Shown: piece after piece, positions 21,180 through 32,601 of the stretch
How the letters are laid out: each line of letters starts with the position of its first letter
How positions within the stretch are numbered: the first letter of the stretch is position 1
Assembly (NCBI GenBank): GCA_026874595.1
Contig: CM049311.1
Location: 52,393,676 to 52,457,675, forward strand
Length of the DNA: 64,000 nucleotides
Direction of reading: 5' to 3'
DNA from: Sipunculus nudus
Taxonomy: Eukaryota > Annelida > Sipuncula > Golfingiida > Sipunculidae
Program-made: the position numbers and the translations under genes
Notes under the pieces: model-generated
Databases searched by the model: none
Seen by the model: the letters and a program-made list of their open reading frames with translations, nothing else
Told to the model about the DNA's origin: nothing

Positions 21180-22520
21180 TTTTTTTTTTTTTTTTTGTAT
21201 ACTTTCCATTTTTTCTTTTCTCTCTCTGCATCTGGATTTATCAATTTTGTATGGAGGATTTTTAATGGATCAAGTAGGTCGTCCTCTCTTTCTTTTGCAC
21301 ATTTTTTTGCTTCTGGAAATCTTTGATTTCGGAAAGCATGTTAGTCAGTTGCGTATGCCTGTTTGTGGGTGTGTTTGTCACGTTCTTTGTGTGATTGTTT
21401 GTCAGTACTCTCCTGGCCACAATTTTGTAGGAATCGATCTGAAACCTACCGGGTTGATTGAAAGTCAAACGTTCTAGAAGCCTATTGTTTTTGGTCAAAG
21501 TTAAAGGCCATAAAAAAGTCGAAATTTTATTTTCCTTATAACTCTTCACAAACTTAGGCTCATTTTCTTCCTCTGCGTCTTCTGCAAAACATGGTTAAGC
21601 CATTCTCTCAACTTTGTGTAGCCTCGTCAGTATGTCTGTCTGTCTGTCTGTCATTTGTCCTTAATTTCGCCTTCTTGCTTGTCCTGGTGTCTTACATATA
21701 GTATTCTACAGGCCAGAGTTTTGCAGGAATCCTTTCGAAACTGCTTCATCCTATGTAATACAGCGTAGATGATTTTTATTTTTAGAAATTAACCACTAGG
21801 GGGCGCTGCACTCAAAACACTACTACATATCATTTCTGGACCATATCTCCAGAATTATAATCTAAATTACATAAACTACAGCTCATTTTTCTTCTTCTGC
21901 GTTTTCTTCATAACATGGTCATCTTTTCTCAACTTGTATCGCTTTGTCAGTATGTCTGTCTGTCTGTCAGTTGTCCTCAATCTAGACTCCTTATTGTTTC
22001 TTGTGTCTTACATGTGTCGAAACAATACAACAAATCATTTTTGAACCATTTCCCCCCAACTAAACACCTTAATTACATAGACTAAGGCTTTTTTTTTCCT
22101 ATGGGTCTTCTTCATAACTTGGTCAAGTCATCTGGTCTCATTTTTGTGTCACTTTGCCAGTATATCTTTCACTTCAAAACACTTCAAAATGTTATTTTCC
22201 TCATAACTTTGTCAATTCTGGTCCTATCTTCACTAACTTTTGCTCATTTTTTCTACCTCTGTCTTCTGCATAACTTAGTGTAGTCAACAGGTCTCAGCTT
22301 TGTGTCACTTTTCATATATCTGTCTGTTTGTCATTTGATCTCATTTTTGCCTTCTTGGTGGTTCTTGCTTCTGTTATATAGTATTCTACAGGCCACAGTT
22401 TACCAGGAATCACTTATATTTCTGTTCTTGCTCAAATGGTTCACATTATCTGTCTTTGATCACAATGACTTATTACTGGGATACGGAACAAGCATTTTCG
22501 TTGCCTTTTGCTAATTTTAT
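21180..22520. repeat. poly-T tract and decayed repeat with (GTCT)n
   Basis: A T-run lies at 21180-21197. From about 21560, units beginning 'tcttctgcataacatggt..tttgtgtcactttgtcagtat' and running into gtctgtctgtctgtc recur near 21570, 21890, 22105 and 22260. It resembles the reverse-strand version of tandem-core repeats with an (ACAG)n microsatellite. No gene is seen. Confidence 0.5.
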
Positions 22521-22950
22521 TGCAGTTCAGCCCTGTAAATATTCCCAATTGCAATCAACACTATCAATACAATTGGAAAGAATATCATATTCATTCTCCT
22601 TCAGGCAAACATTAAAAAAAAATTAGGTGGCATTCTCTGTTCCATATTTATATTAATTTATGCATGAGTTAAAACTTTCCCTTATATTGGTGCATCGAGT
22701 TAATCTATTTATAAAGTACATGTTAAATCTTGGCCTCTCACACATTGGCATCAACAACGAATGGATGTATTATTTTGCACCAAACACCCCAGAACTGATT
22801 ATGATTCGAACAGCTGCTCATTGCATGTGTATATAAATAAATTATTTATTGGGTATAGACAGGAAATAAACCATCTAATCACACTGAATAAATGCTCTAA
22901 AATAACATGATTTCTTTTTAATTTATCAATCAGTATCGCTATTCAAAATT

Positions 22951-23022
<72 letters not shown>

Positions 23023-23690
23023 AATTAGTTTATTAATAACACAAATATGTAAATTAGCTTTAATAAGAAAAACACATATTACGGCTAATAAGTGAAATTA
23101 TAAGCAACTATTGAAAAAGCTGTAAAGTGGCATCATTAGCAGCTTATTAAGTTATGATGTTTTAATGAAAAAAACACTACATTTTATCTCATTTGTTCAA
23201 TACATATGCAAATTAGCTAATTATTTATTCACTACCCATATTTAACTGCTGTCTTAACTATATAATTGCTGTTCTTCGACTCTTTTACTCCAGATATTTT
23301 TTTTATTTTGACAACTATGACTTTATTGTAGTAGCAGGATTTACAGTTTTTTTTTTTTGCCCACCTGATATTGATCTTGTTTCAATCTGTTTTAAGACCA
23401 CGAAAATTTCAACTCAAAAGATTAAGTGTTGTGTCTGACATTCAACGTATGTGTACAACCTAGTAAAAATTATGTGGAATGAAATGATTAAACACAACCA
23501 CATAAGTACATTGGAAATCTGCTGCTCCCACATGTTTTTTTTAGCAAGTATATGAGAGATAACAGTTGCTCCTTGGAGAACACAACCATATAGAACCTTG
23601 TATCCTCCAGAACAAGATAGTATCTTAGATCCTATATGAAACGTACGGAAGCTTTTGCTGCCACCTGGTAAAAGAAAAATAAATTATTTA
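22520..23690. other. intergenic AT-rich DNA with (TA)n at 22952-23019
   Basis: A long TA tract, several 'aaattag' phrases and A/T runs. No coding signal seen. Confidence 0.6.
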
Positions 23691-23691
23691 T

Positions 23692-23920
23692 CTCGTACGT
23701 ACGACATAGTATCTCGAACGTACGGCATATTATCTCGTACGTACGACATTCTTTCTTGTACGTACGACATATTATCTCGTACGTACGACATTCTTTCTCG
23801 TACGTACGACATAGTATCTCGTACGTACGACATACTATCTCGTACGTACGACATACTATCTCGTACGTACGACATACTATCTCGTACGTACGACATTTTT
23901 TCACGTACGTACGACATAAT
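23692..23920. repeat. 21-bp minisatellite built on CGTACGTACG palindromes
   Basis: About 11 units of the form tctcgtacgtacgacatacta, varying in the last four bases. Each unit contains the 10-bp palindrome CGTACGTACG, so both strands give repeat-derived open frames. There are no unique spacers, so it is not a CRISPR array. Confidence 0.95.
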
Positions 23921-23929
23921 TAATCTTAC

Positions 23930-25160
23930 GCATCTGATTCACAGAATACACAACAGGCCAAATGATATATGTATAAGCAATATATATGTTCAATAATGCT
24001 TGGTCGTACCCTAACTACACAACATCTTCACCTTGCGAACCGTCGGTTCACCGTTGAAAAGAAAAAAATACATATGTTTATTTATTTATTTATTTATTTA
24101 TTTATACTATAAATTTAAATGCTATTCGATATATCATTGTTTCTTTGTGTCTAGGTTTAGGAAATATTACAAGGAAATGAAATTTATCATATCGTTTTCT
24201 GCCAGTCATACACAGAACTTCCATTTTTAAATAGGTTATTAAATTCTGTTAGCAGTGTATGATGTTATAATAGTGAGCCTGTCATAATATTAATAAGAAA
24301 AAATATTGCCTTTGCCAAATTGAAATTACCTTTTTGAGAAGGAAGGGTTCGGACAAGAGGTACAGCTAACAAATAGCCTGATTGTAAGTAATTGAGAATG
24401 GATATATGTGGGGTAGGTTTCTCATATTCCAAAATTGATCTGTAAAAGTACTGGATTTATGACATAACGCACAGTGTCACTCGCCCTTCTGTAAACGGCA
24501 CGAAGTTCAACTGATGGGATCAAGCACTTCGTTTCAAAATATATGAATCAGGAACCTCTCCTAACGGGCATCCCTGTATTACAGACACCTCTATATTGAC
24601 ACTCAAGGTTCATATTCTTTTGTAATAATATGTTTTGTCTCACGTTATTAACTCATTTTGGCTGAATACGAAAGTTGTTCAGCAAATATATGCCGATACA
24701 CTGGCTTAATATCTCCTGTTTAGCGGTTTTGTATACGTTATTATGGTTCTGTGTGTGAGTAAACACAGTGCACCTTTGTCTGTTTACTATAACGAGACCG
24801 GGTGACCAGAAGCAAGATCTTAGTCCAGCGCACGCGACAATTATTAAAAAAGAGAAGAAACATGAAAGAAAAAACACCCAGAAAAGCTTGAAAAACCTTG
24901 ATTTGTGAAGTTTATTTTTACGGCCACCAGTTGGGGTGAGCGCTGTTTGTTTTTCCGCATTGATCGCGCTTGTATACAGGAGAAAGCGAACGAAGAACGT
25001 AATATTGAAAAATACCATAATAGTTTAAGGAGACTAAATTGTATTTCATGTATACTCAAAATACCTGGTTTGTAAAATGTAAATAGGTCCTTTTTTTCAT
25101 TTAAACTCTCTACTATACAATCGGCTCTCTCTCTAGGTCTCTCTCTCTCTCTCTCTCTCC

Positions 25161-25205
<45 letters not shown>

Positions 25206-26285
25206 GAAAGACTGAAAGTCTTGGGATATAATACCAGAGCTGTGTTAGAATGGATCAGCCGGTGGATACTATTAATGTCATTAGTAATACATGTAATGTC
25301 TATCAGAGGTTCTTGTTTGACCAGATAATATATCCCGACATGTGCAAGGGACACAATTAGTTATTGTTACTTGCGGGGGATTCCTATGCTTATATGACAA
25401 ATTTGAAATGGAAATAAAATTTTGAAACGAGACCAATCGTTTAGAAATGAGACAAACACAGCGCTCACGCCATCTAGTGGTGGTACAGCATGAAAATTCA
25501 CAATTCAAGGGTTCCCAAGCTTCTCCATGTGTTTCTTTTTCATGTTTCTTTTTTTTTATAATTGTCGCATGTGCGCGACCAAGAACTTTCCTCTGGTCAG
25601 CCGGCCTTCTCATGTAAACACTTGACAGACACTTATAGAGGTTCTGTAATACAGATGCCCATTAGGAGAGGTTCATGATTCATATATTATGAAACGAAGT
25701 GCTTGATCACATAAGTTGAACTTCATGACGTCTAAAGAAGTGCGAGTTACACGTACATGTACCACATACAAGATCTTTACCAATCCGCGTTATGTATAAA
25801 TCTAGTTCTTAGAAAGATCAGTTTAGAATATTAGAAACCTAAAATCAGGCTAATCGGGCTACTTGTCCGAACCCTTCTTTCTCCTAAAAGTAGTTTCATT
25901 TTGGCAAAGGCAAGATTTGTTTCTTATTAACATTATGACAGGCTAATTATTATAACATCATATACTGCTAACATTATTTAATCACCTGTTTTAAAATGAG
26001 AGTTCTGTATATGACTGTCAGACAACGATTTGATGTATATTTCGCTTATTTGAAATATTACAGAAACCTGGACACACAAAAAAAGTGAATCGAATATATA
26101 AATAAATAGATATATGTGAGTGTGTGTGTTGGTTTCAACGGTGGTCCAGCGGTTTGCAAGGAGATGGAGATGTTGTATATATAGTTAATGTTAAAACATA
26201 CATTATTTAACATATACATAATGCTTATACATGTATCTGTTGGCATGTTGTCTAGTCTATGGACTTAGTCTATGTCTGATTAACC
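23930..26285. repeat. long imperfect inverted repeat (arms about 0.75-0.95 kb)
   Basis: The left arm (about 23930-24880) is the diverged reverse complement of the right arm (about 25530-26285). Matching landmarks are ccttgcgaaccg..caccgttgaaa versus ccttgcaaaccg..caccgttgaaa; 'gttagcagt(g/a)tatgatgttat'; 'cctttgccaaa'; and gcacttcgtttc/gaaacgaagtgc. The spacer (about 24880-25530) includes a (CT)n-(TA)n-(GT)n block at 25131-25204. It could be a fold-back element or an inverted duplication. The short frames in the arms are not supported as genes. Confidence 0.75.
25131..25204. repeat. compound microsatellite (CT)n(TA)n(TG)n
   Basis: Three adjoining dinucleotide tracts in the spacer of the inverted repeat. 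Confidence 0.95.
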
Positions 26286-26917
26286 TTGAATTAAAAATTA
26301 CTAATTATACGATACTATTTTGTTACCTTTCAATCCCAATATCTAGCAGTGTAACAAAAAGATAAAAAAAAGTTTTTCACCACGAAGATGAATTAGTGGT
26401 GACAATTTATATGGTCTGACGACTATGAGATCAATGCGCTCCATAAACCATTATATAATCACACTGATGCATTATTTGACTCTTTCTTTTAATTGTAAAT
26501 AAAATATTGTTAAAGAACAAAGAGTAAAACGACATAAGATTTAAATAAAAAAAAAACTCCCTGTTGCACCTATCTTTGACACCCTCGCATGACTATAAAT
26601 GAAATTATGTATGTCCTTCATTTACTGATAACGTGAAACATAGTGATTAACGGAGTACCTTTTAAGGTGAATTTAATCAATAAAGTATCAATAGTCTTAT
26701 ACATGAACTGCAAAAAATTAATGTTCCTCTTCAGATATAGTTTTCACCAGTTCAACGGCAATCCAGAAGCCCTAGATTTCGTGCTTTCTAATAAAATGAA
26801 GTTTTAATTGGTCATAGTTTCATATGACCTGATAACGTCGCATATTATATCTTATATAATTTATTATAGCATTTGCAACATTTAAAATATTCATAACATA
26901 CTTTTTTAGTTCACGGT

Positions 26918-26961
<44 letters not shown>

Positions 26962-27160
26962 GATAAACATGCATCGAGAACGCATGAGCGATAAACAATA
27001 TCAATTCCACTCTCAGTCTCTTATACCCGTAGGTTTGATACAGTCTCTTAAATACCATACATTAACGAGCACTTTAATCAAAACTTAGTCTATTATCATC
27101 TAATTATTAAACTAAATCTTAGACACATGTCTGTTCATGGACAATGGGAATAATTATACC
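26286..27160. other. intergenic AT-rich DNA with (TA)n at 26921-26960
   Basis: No coding or RNA signal seen apart from the TA tract. Confidence 0.6.
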
Positions 27161-27164
27161 TATT

Positions 27165-27350
27165 TACAAGAATAAAGCTAGTGACAGTGATCTTAATAAC
27201 TACAGAGGTATTACAATTTTGTCATATTTTGGAAAACTAATCACATCTGTATTGAATAACAGATTATCTGATTACTAGGAAAAATTGTCATTACTTTGTG
27301 AAGAACAAGTACGTTTCTTAGCAGGCTATAGTACTATTATTGATATTTAA
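27165..27350 (+). pseudogene. LINE reverse transcriptase, 5' piece (split by DIRS insertion)
   Basis: Translated on the plus strand it reads GIIIPIYKNKASDSDLNNY, then RGITILS and (with an internal stop) EEQVRFLAGYSTI. These are the N-terminal blocks of a non-LTR RT ('P..K.G....NYR.I.L'). The protein similarity resumes after the DIRS element at about 32605. Confidence 0.75.
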
Positions 27351-27470
27351 TTTAAAAATTAAACGAGACTTACCAAGTTGATGTTTGATTGGAATTCTAC
27401 TGTCTGATCAGGAGCAAAAGAGATTAAGCGAGATTGCATTGCTATCCCATGAGTCAATTTTTGTAGTCGG
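27351..27470 (-). repeat. DIRS right ITR with about 42-bp extension
   Basis: From 27394 it matches the reverse complement of the left ITR over about 65 bp (shared 'gcattgctatcccatgagtc'). The outer 42 bp (27351-27393) has no counterpart at the left end and corresponds to the right-end extension known in DIRS-1. Confidence 0.85.
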
Positions 27471-27512
27471 AATGTCCACTCCTATCATAGAACTAGGGTG
27501 GGAGAGGATGGG

Positions 27513-27632
27513 CGCTTAATCTCTTTTGCTCCTGATCAGACAGTAGAATTCCAATCAAACATCAACTTGGTAAGTCTCGTTTAATTTTTAAATTCTACTG
27601 TCCCATCAGGAGCAACGAGATTACGCGAGATT
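27513..27632 (-). repeat. DIRS internal complementary region (ICR)
   Basis: 27513-27592 is the exact reverse complement of 27351-27430 (80 of 80 bp by eye). 27592-27632 is complementary to the left terminus at 32561-32601 (about 39 of 41). The ICR thus equals the complement of the joined right and left ends, as the DIRS circle model requires. Confidence 0.88.
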
Positions 27633-27889
27633 TCAAAGCTAGAGTGGACATGGAGAATCCATCAACCGTAAAATATCAGTCATCACAAAATTTATGATCA
27701 TCAACATAAAGACAGCTTGACGTAGAAAATCACTTTATTAGTACAAAACAGTAGTGTGTTATGATGTGTAGTACTCGTAGCCATAAGAGGCATCAAAGAA
27801 CGATCACTGTTGGAGTGGACATGCAATTAGCACACAAGGTTGCATAAAATCTAGTACAGCCTATATTATTTCGGTCTGCATTTATATGT

Positions 27890-29013
27890 TCACTGCTGAT
27901 CTTCCTGTTCATCTCTAACTACTGCTTGTGCATAATCTGATTCAGATTGAATGGGTATGTGATAAAAAGATCTAAACGTGCATGTACTAGACCATCCTGC
28001 TGCTCTCATAATAGATGCAAGGGGTGCACCTGAACTGAGAGCTTTGGTGGCTGAAGCAGCCCTAGTGCTGTGCGATTTGAATACTTCTACATTTATTCCT
28101 GCTAAATTCAGAACAACCATCACCCATCTACTAACTGTGTCCTTTGACACAGGTTTGTATGGTTTTATATAACTAATAAACAGCTTAGTGCTGTTGATCT
28201 GTGTCCTAAGATCTTTAGTTCTAACTAAGTAGTTCTTTAATCTAGTGACAGCACATAATGAAGAATTCTCACAAAACACTGGTAACACCAAGACTGGTTG
28301 CTCTCTCCCCGGTCTGGACTGCTTTACCAGTTTATCTATCACAAAATGTACACTATATTCAAGAACCTTGATTTGCTGAATGTATATTAAATGTAAAGTT
28401 TGACATCTTTGTCCTGTAATTAGGGCGAGCAGCATGACTAATTTTAGTGTTAACCGTTTCAAGGTAAGGGTCTCTAATGGCATCGTTTTTCAAGGTATTT
28501 TAACAACTGGTTCACATTCCAGATATTCTGATATCTGGGTAAAGCTGGGCGAGTTTGAAAAACAGCTCTTAAGAATCTCTTTATTAAAGGGTGAGTTCCT
28601 ATAGGATTCCCAAGTTCAGGTGTAAGAAGACAAGCCAGGGCTGACCGAGCAGTGTTAATCGCACTATATTTTAACCCTGAATCATACAGTTGTGTCCAAA
28701 ATTCTAAGACTTCACATATATTTGGTTGTAAGGGATTGATATGTTTCTGAGAGCAAAATCGGGCCCATTTTGTGATATATGTTTTATACTGTTTTTGAGT
28801 TGCTGGTCGCCATGACTGCATGAGAATGTCCACAGTTCTTTCTGAGAGTCCCTGTGTTTGCAAACCTTCCCTGATAAGTGACAGGCCATTAGCTGCGTCT
28901 TTTTCCATAGCGGGTGCGTGTGACTCCTGTTGTGGGGCAAGTATAGTAGGCTCTCTCTCTTTGGTAAGAGTACTGGTGGTCTCACCAGTAAGGACTGAAG
29001 TTGGGAGTACCAA
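27890..29013 (-). pseudogene. DIRS tyrosine recombinase (frameshifted)
   Basis: The N-terminal part runs 29013-28474 with a SAM-like domain (WRPATQKQYKTYITKW). The catalytic part runs 28483-27890, with Arg in ITGQRCQTL, H-x-x-R in HSTRAAS, Trp in AAGWSS and a candidate Tyr in SFYHIP. The two parts are in different frames, joined at an A/T homopolymer near 28485. The N-terminal frame overlaps the end of the RT-RH-methylase frame. The original enzyme would insert circular cDNA. Confidence 0.85.
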
Positions 29014-30956
29014 GTTTGTGTGGGCCAGTCTGGCCCAACCAGGATGACATCTGCTTGGTCTTGCATGATCTTCTGTATCACTCGTTGGAGCAAACTGAAA
29101 GGAGGGAAAGCATATGCAAGTGTACAGCTACTCCAGTCATGTACAAATGCATCTATACCTAGTGCTGAAGGATCAGCCCTCGAGGAAAAATAAGTGTCTA
29201 CTTGACAGTTAAGGCGAGTAGCGAATAAATCTATGTCCGGTAAACCAAAATGGTCTGCCAATTTACCAAAAACCTTATGATTTAAGGTCCATTCAGTCCT
29301 ATCAATAAATTTCCTGGATTCTCGATCTGCCTCTGTGTTGAGGACTCCGGGTATGTGAGAGACACTGAGCCATATGTTCTTAGATATGCACCAGCACCAT
29401 ATGGCTTTAGCTAGTTTATTACACCGCACAGAATGTGTACCTCCCATATTCCTAAGATAGGTTACTGCTGTGGAGTTATCTAGCTGTAGCAGAATGTGTG
29501 AATCAGTTATATTATTGCATAATGCCTTTAGCCCTAAATAAGCAGCTCTGAGCTCCAAAATGTTAATATGTTCAGTTTTCTCTGATTCCAGCCAACGGCC
29601 ACCTGTGGAGCTGTTGCCAGCGTGCGCCCCCCACCCTGACAAAGAAGCATCTGTTCAGATAGTTAAGCTGGGATTGCCATGCGCGACTTTTTTGTGACAC
29701 AAAGAGATGTCAGACCACCAATTTACATCCTCAATTGCTGAATCAGAAAGTTTGATCTTTGAGTTAAAGTTCCCCTTGTTGACTTTAAGTGCCTGAATCT
29801 TGTCGATTTCAAGATTTTTGTAATGTAAAGCCCCAAATTCTACCCCTGGTAAGCATGACACCATGGTGCCAACCAGTTGTGCGACTGCTTGAATTGTGCA
29901 AGTATTTTTCTGATTATTCTTTAATACATCATGACAAAGCTGTCTAATTTTCAGTTGCTTCTCCTCTGTGACCTTTACATGCATTTGTTTAGAATCAAGA
30001 ATGAATCCCAAATGGCTAATATTTGTATGAGGAGTCAGGATTGATTTATCAGGGTGCACAGTAAATCCAAGGTCCTGTAACAATTCAAAGTAAATCTCAC
30101 ACTGTCTGTACATTTTTTGTAGCTGTTACCTTGTATGTACAAGTCATCCAAATAAATAGAAACAATATGGCCATGGTTTCTAAGTGTTGCCATTACTGGT
30201 TTCATCATTTTAGTGAAGTAGAGAGGTGCACATGAAAGGCCATTTGGCAAAGCAGTAAATTTATATAATTTCCCGTCCCATCTAAACTTCAAGTATTTTT
30301 GATAGTCCGAGTGGACAGGCACAGAATAGTATGCGTCACGTAAATCCAAAGAAGCCATGTAACATCCTGGTGTCATGAGTTCAATACAGTTATGTAAAGT
30401 ATCCATTTTGAAGTGAGTATATGCCAAATGTTTGTTAAGTTCTTTCAGGTTTAAAATCATTCGAAAAGTTCCATCTTTTTTGGGCCGTAAGAAGACTGTA
30501 GATATAAACAGAGCTTTCCTCACAAGATTCAGTGATTACTCCTTTTTCAAGAAGCTAATGAATTTCTGACTTACATGCATCATATTCTAAATCATTAAAC
30601 TTAATGGGAGCAGGTTCGACAGTCTGAACAGGTGAGTTAATGAAGTTTAACATGCAACCTGTAACTATGCTTAACAGCGAAGCATCAGAAGTCAATTGTT
30701 CCCACTGTTTTTGATAATGCCTGATATTCCCAGCAATTTTATCATGTGAATCTGATCTCACATTCAGATCACTAGTAAGTTCACCACCATTACTTACTGT
30801 TATTGGGCTCCTTTCTGGACTCTGTTGTCCTGTCGGAATCGCTGCTGGGTTTGCCAGTGGTTTGGTCGGGGGAATTTTTCTGCTGGTTGAAGGGTCTTTT
30901 TGGCGGTGCACTGTACTTGTTCTGGTGTAAAAAAGAGCCATTAGTGGGACCAGCAA
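28704..30956 (-). pseudogene. DIRS reverse transcriptase-RNase H-methylase-like region (broken)
   Basis: The pieces, in order, are 30956-30555 (N-terminal, ends in TAG), 30523-30035 (RT core with FLRPKKDGTFRMILNLK and the YLDD box), 30113-29655 (RT thumb/connection, ends TGA), and 29642-28704 (RNase H with TDAS, Glu and Asp blocks, then DIDLFATRLN and YAFPPF, the region called Dam-methylase-like in DIRS elements). Frameshifts lie near 30505 and near 30115 (poly-U), with stops at 30555 and 29655. All expected domains are identifiable but the frame is not continuous. Confidence 0.88.
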
Positions 30957-32357
30957 AATTCATTCTCTTCCTGGGGTAGTTTGGAGTGAAAACACTCTTT
31001 CTTTTTCGCTGTGTGTTTGATCGTGACACTTGCGTAGCCAGTTTTTTGGCCTCTGAAGCTTCTTTAACGGTTTTCACCAGTTCATCACCAAACAGTTGTT
31101 GTGTTACTGGGTTACTTGCAGCTGTCAGGGATTTCATGAGGTCGTTGTTCAACTCAGGCTTTATCAGGTCCCTCCTTCTCATATTTACGTCATGGGCCAC
31201 TGATGACACAAGTGCCAGGCCATTTGTTAGCCCAGGTAGGGCTGACTTTATTTGTGCTCCTGACAACTCGGTGTTTGTTTGTATGCAGTTCAATAATTTG
31301 TCTGCCAGCGTGACAAAAGGAATCATGCCACTGAACAGGCAAGATAACATTTTCTGATATTTCAGGTCTCTGTGTTTAGTGTCCACAGAAAGTTCAGCCC
31401 AAACCTCCTTGTTCACTTTCGGGGGTGAAAATCCCCGACAATTTTCAGGTCTATAGGTCTGTTTTGATTTCTCAGCGACTTTATCATCACTGAGGCCATT
31501 ACACAGGACACTGTCAAGTATAGTGGCCAGTTTGTCCATAATGGGAGGGCCCACATTTTCCTTTTTTATTACATCATTTGCCAATTCATCCAGAAGTGAA
31601 CTAACATTCCCATTGCTCTGGCTTACCTCCGGTGTATCTGTTGCAGCATCGCCATCTGTTTGCTGCTCAGTGTCAGATTCTGGGTCTCTCACGGAGATCT
31701 CCCCATCTTCCACTTCATCACTCACATCAGGTTCACCATAACAATCCTCGAAACTGGCCTTAAAGTCGTGCAAGTCTTTGAGGACCGGCACAAATCCTGC
31801 CATCATTTGCGACAAATTGTTAATTTGTTCCTTAATCTCTGACAATTCTGAGTTACGAGCGGTCTTCGAGGAACTGCTACTTGTTTTTGTGCTAGGACCG
31901 GACTCCGGCTGCGGACCTCCAATTTCACGGTGTGTTGACCGTGAATTAGTTGAACTTGAGGTGGTCTCACCGGTAGTTTTCTTGTGGTCTTTTCCTTTGT
32001 TTTTACTGTCCTTTGTATCCTCTTTTCCACTGGTGGACTTTGTGGCCTTCTCCTTTGTTTTTGAGGATTCGCCTGATCGCTCGCCGTCACCTGACTGTTT
32101 GGAGCGTGACTTGTCAGCTGGCGCATCATGGCCGCCGTGTTCGCTGCTGCCGTGCTTGTAGCCGGCATTCCCGCATGTAGCGGTTTCAGGACTGTTTGCC
32201 GGAGTGTCATTCGGCTTTTTAAGTTCAGTTACCACTGTAACTTCTGCAGGCTTGCAGGTAGTGTCTGGTTTTTCCCCCTTTTAGGAACGTCCTCCGTCAG
32301 CCGGTCCATACCGGACAAGATGGCCGCCACCAGGTCCGCCGAGTCTGGCCGAGACAT
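30790..32357 (-). pseudogene. DIRS gag-like ORF (one frameshift near the start)
   Basis: The long frame (32235-30790, about 480 residues) has a low-complexity Ser/Thr/Lys-rich N-terminal third, a coiled region (LSEIKEQINNLSQMMAGF), a conserved-looking core (NKEVWAELSVDTKHRDLKYQ) and a basic C-terminus (RKRKSVFTPNYPRKRMNF). It has no ATG of its own. An ATG at 32357 opens the adjacent frame, and the two meet at a G/A homopolymer near 32275. Its end overlaps the RT frame by about 167 nt. Function as nucleocapsid-like protein is inferred from position. Confidence 0.7.
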
Positions 32358-32530
32358 TTCCCGGTTTGCTGTGCACGCATGCACTAGCTGTCGGCACAAT
32401 TATTGCTCAGTCTTTTCCCAAAGGTTATTAACTGTCAGTACAAGCATGCACTGCGAGCAATTTTGATTGAACGCCGTAAAAAACACGTAAAACTTCTTCA
32501 AACTGTAAAATCACGACTCGATCTGGGTAA

Positions 32531-32601
32531 ACAACGCATTGACTCATGGGATAGCAATGCAATCTCGCGTAATCTCGATGCTCCTGATGGGACAGCAGAA
32601 T
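32531..32601 (-). repeat. DIRS left ITR
   Basis: The terminus reads (minus strand) attctgctgtcccatcagga, then gcatcgagattacgcgagat. It shares a 65-bp inverted match with 27394-27466. Just outside it the interrupted LINE resumes. Confidence 0.85.

Larger units (their letters stand above)
27351..32601 (-). mobile_element. DIRS-type tyrosine-recombinase retrotransposon, coding part decayed
   Basis: About 5.25 kb on the minus strand: left ITR (32601-32531), gag-like frame, RT-RNase H-methylase-like region, tyrosine recombinase, internal complementary region (27632-27513) and right ITR with extension (27470-27351). Inverted rather than split direct repeats, plus an ICR complementary to both termini, define DIRS elements and separate this one from the Ngaro type at 5241-9492. 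It is inserted into a LINE with no obvious target duplication, as expected for YR elements. Two in-frame stops and four frameshifts in its genes indicate an inactive copy, unless some homopolymer shifts are sequencing errors. Confidence 0.9.

Noticed and set aside
23692-23920. Possible CRISPR array
   Set aside because: No unique spacers, the repeat is contiguous, and the genome is eukaryotic.
23632-23996. Open frames RTYDILS.. and SYVRDTM.. on both strands
   Set aside because: Produced by the 21-bp minisatellite on both strands; not a protein.
24653-25059. Frame with a hydrophobic stretch in the inverted-repeat arm
   Set aside because: Not kept in the other arm; no splice or start support.
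31778-32161. Plus-strand frame over the DIRS gag region
   Set aside because: Antisense shadow of the gag-like frame.
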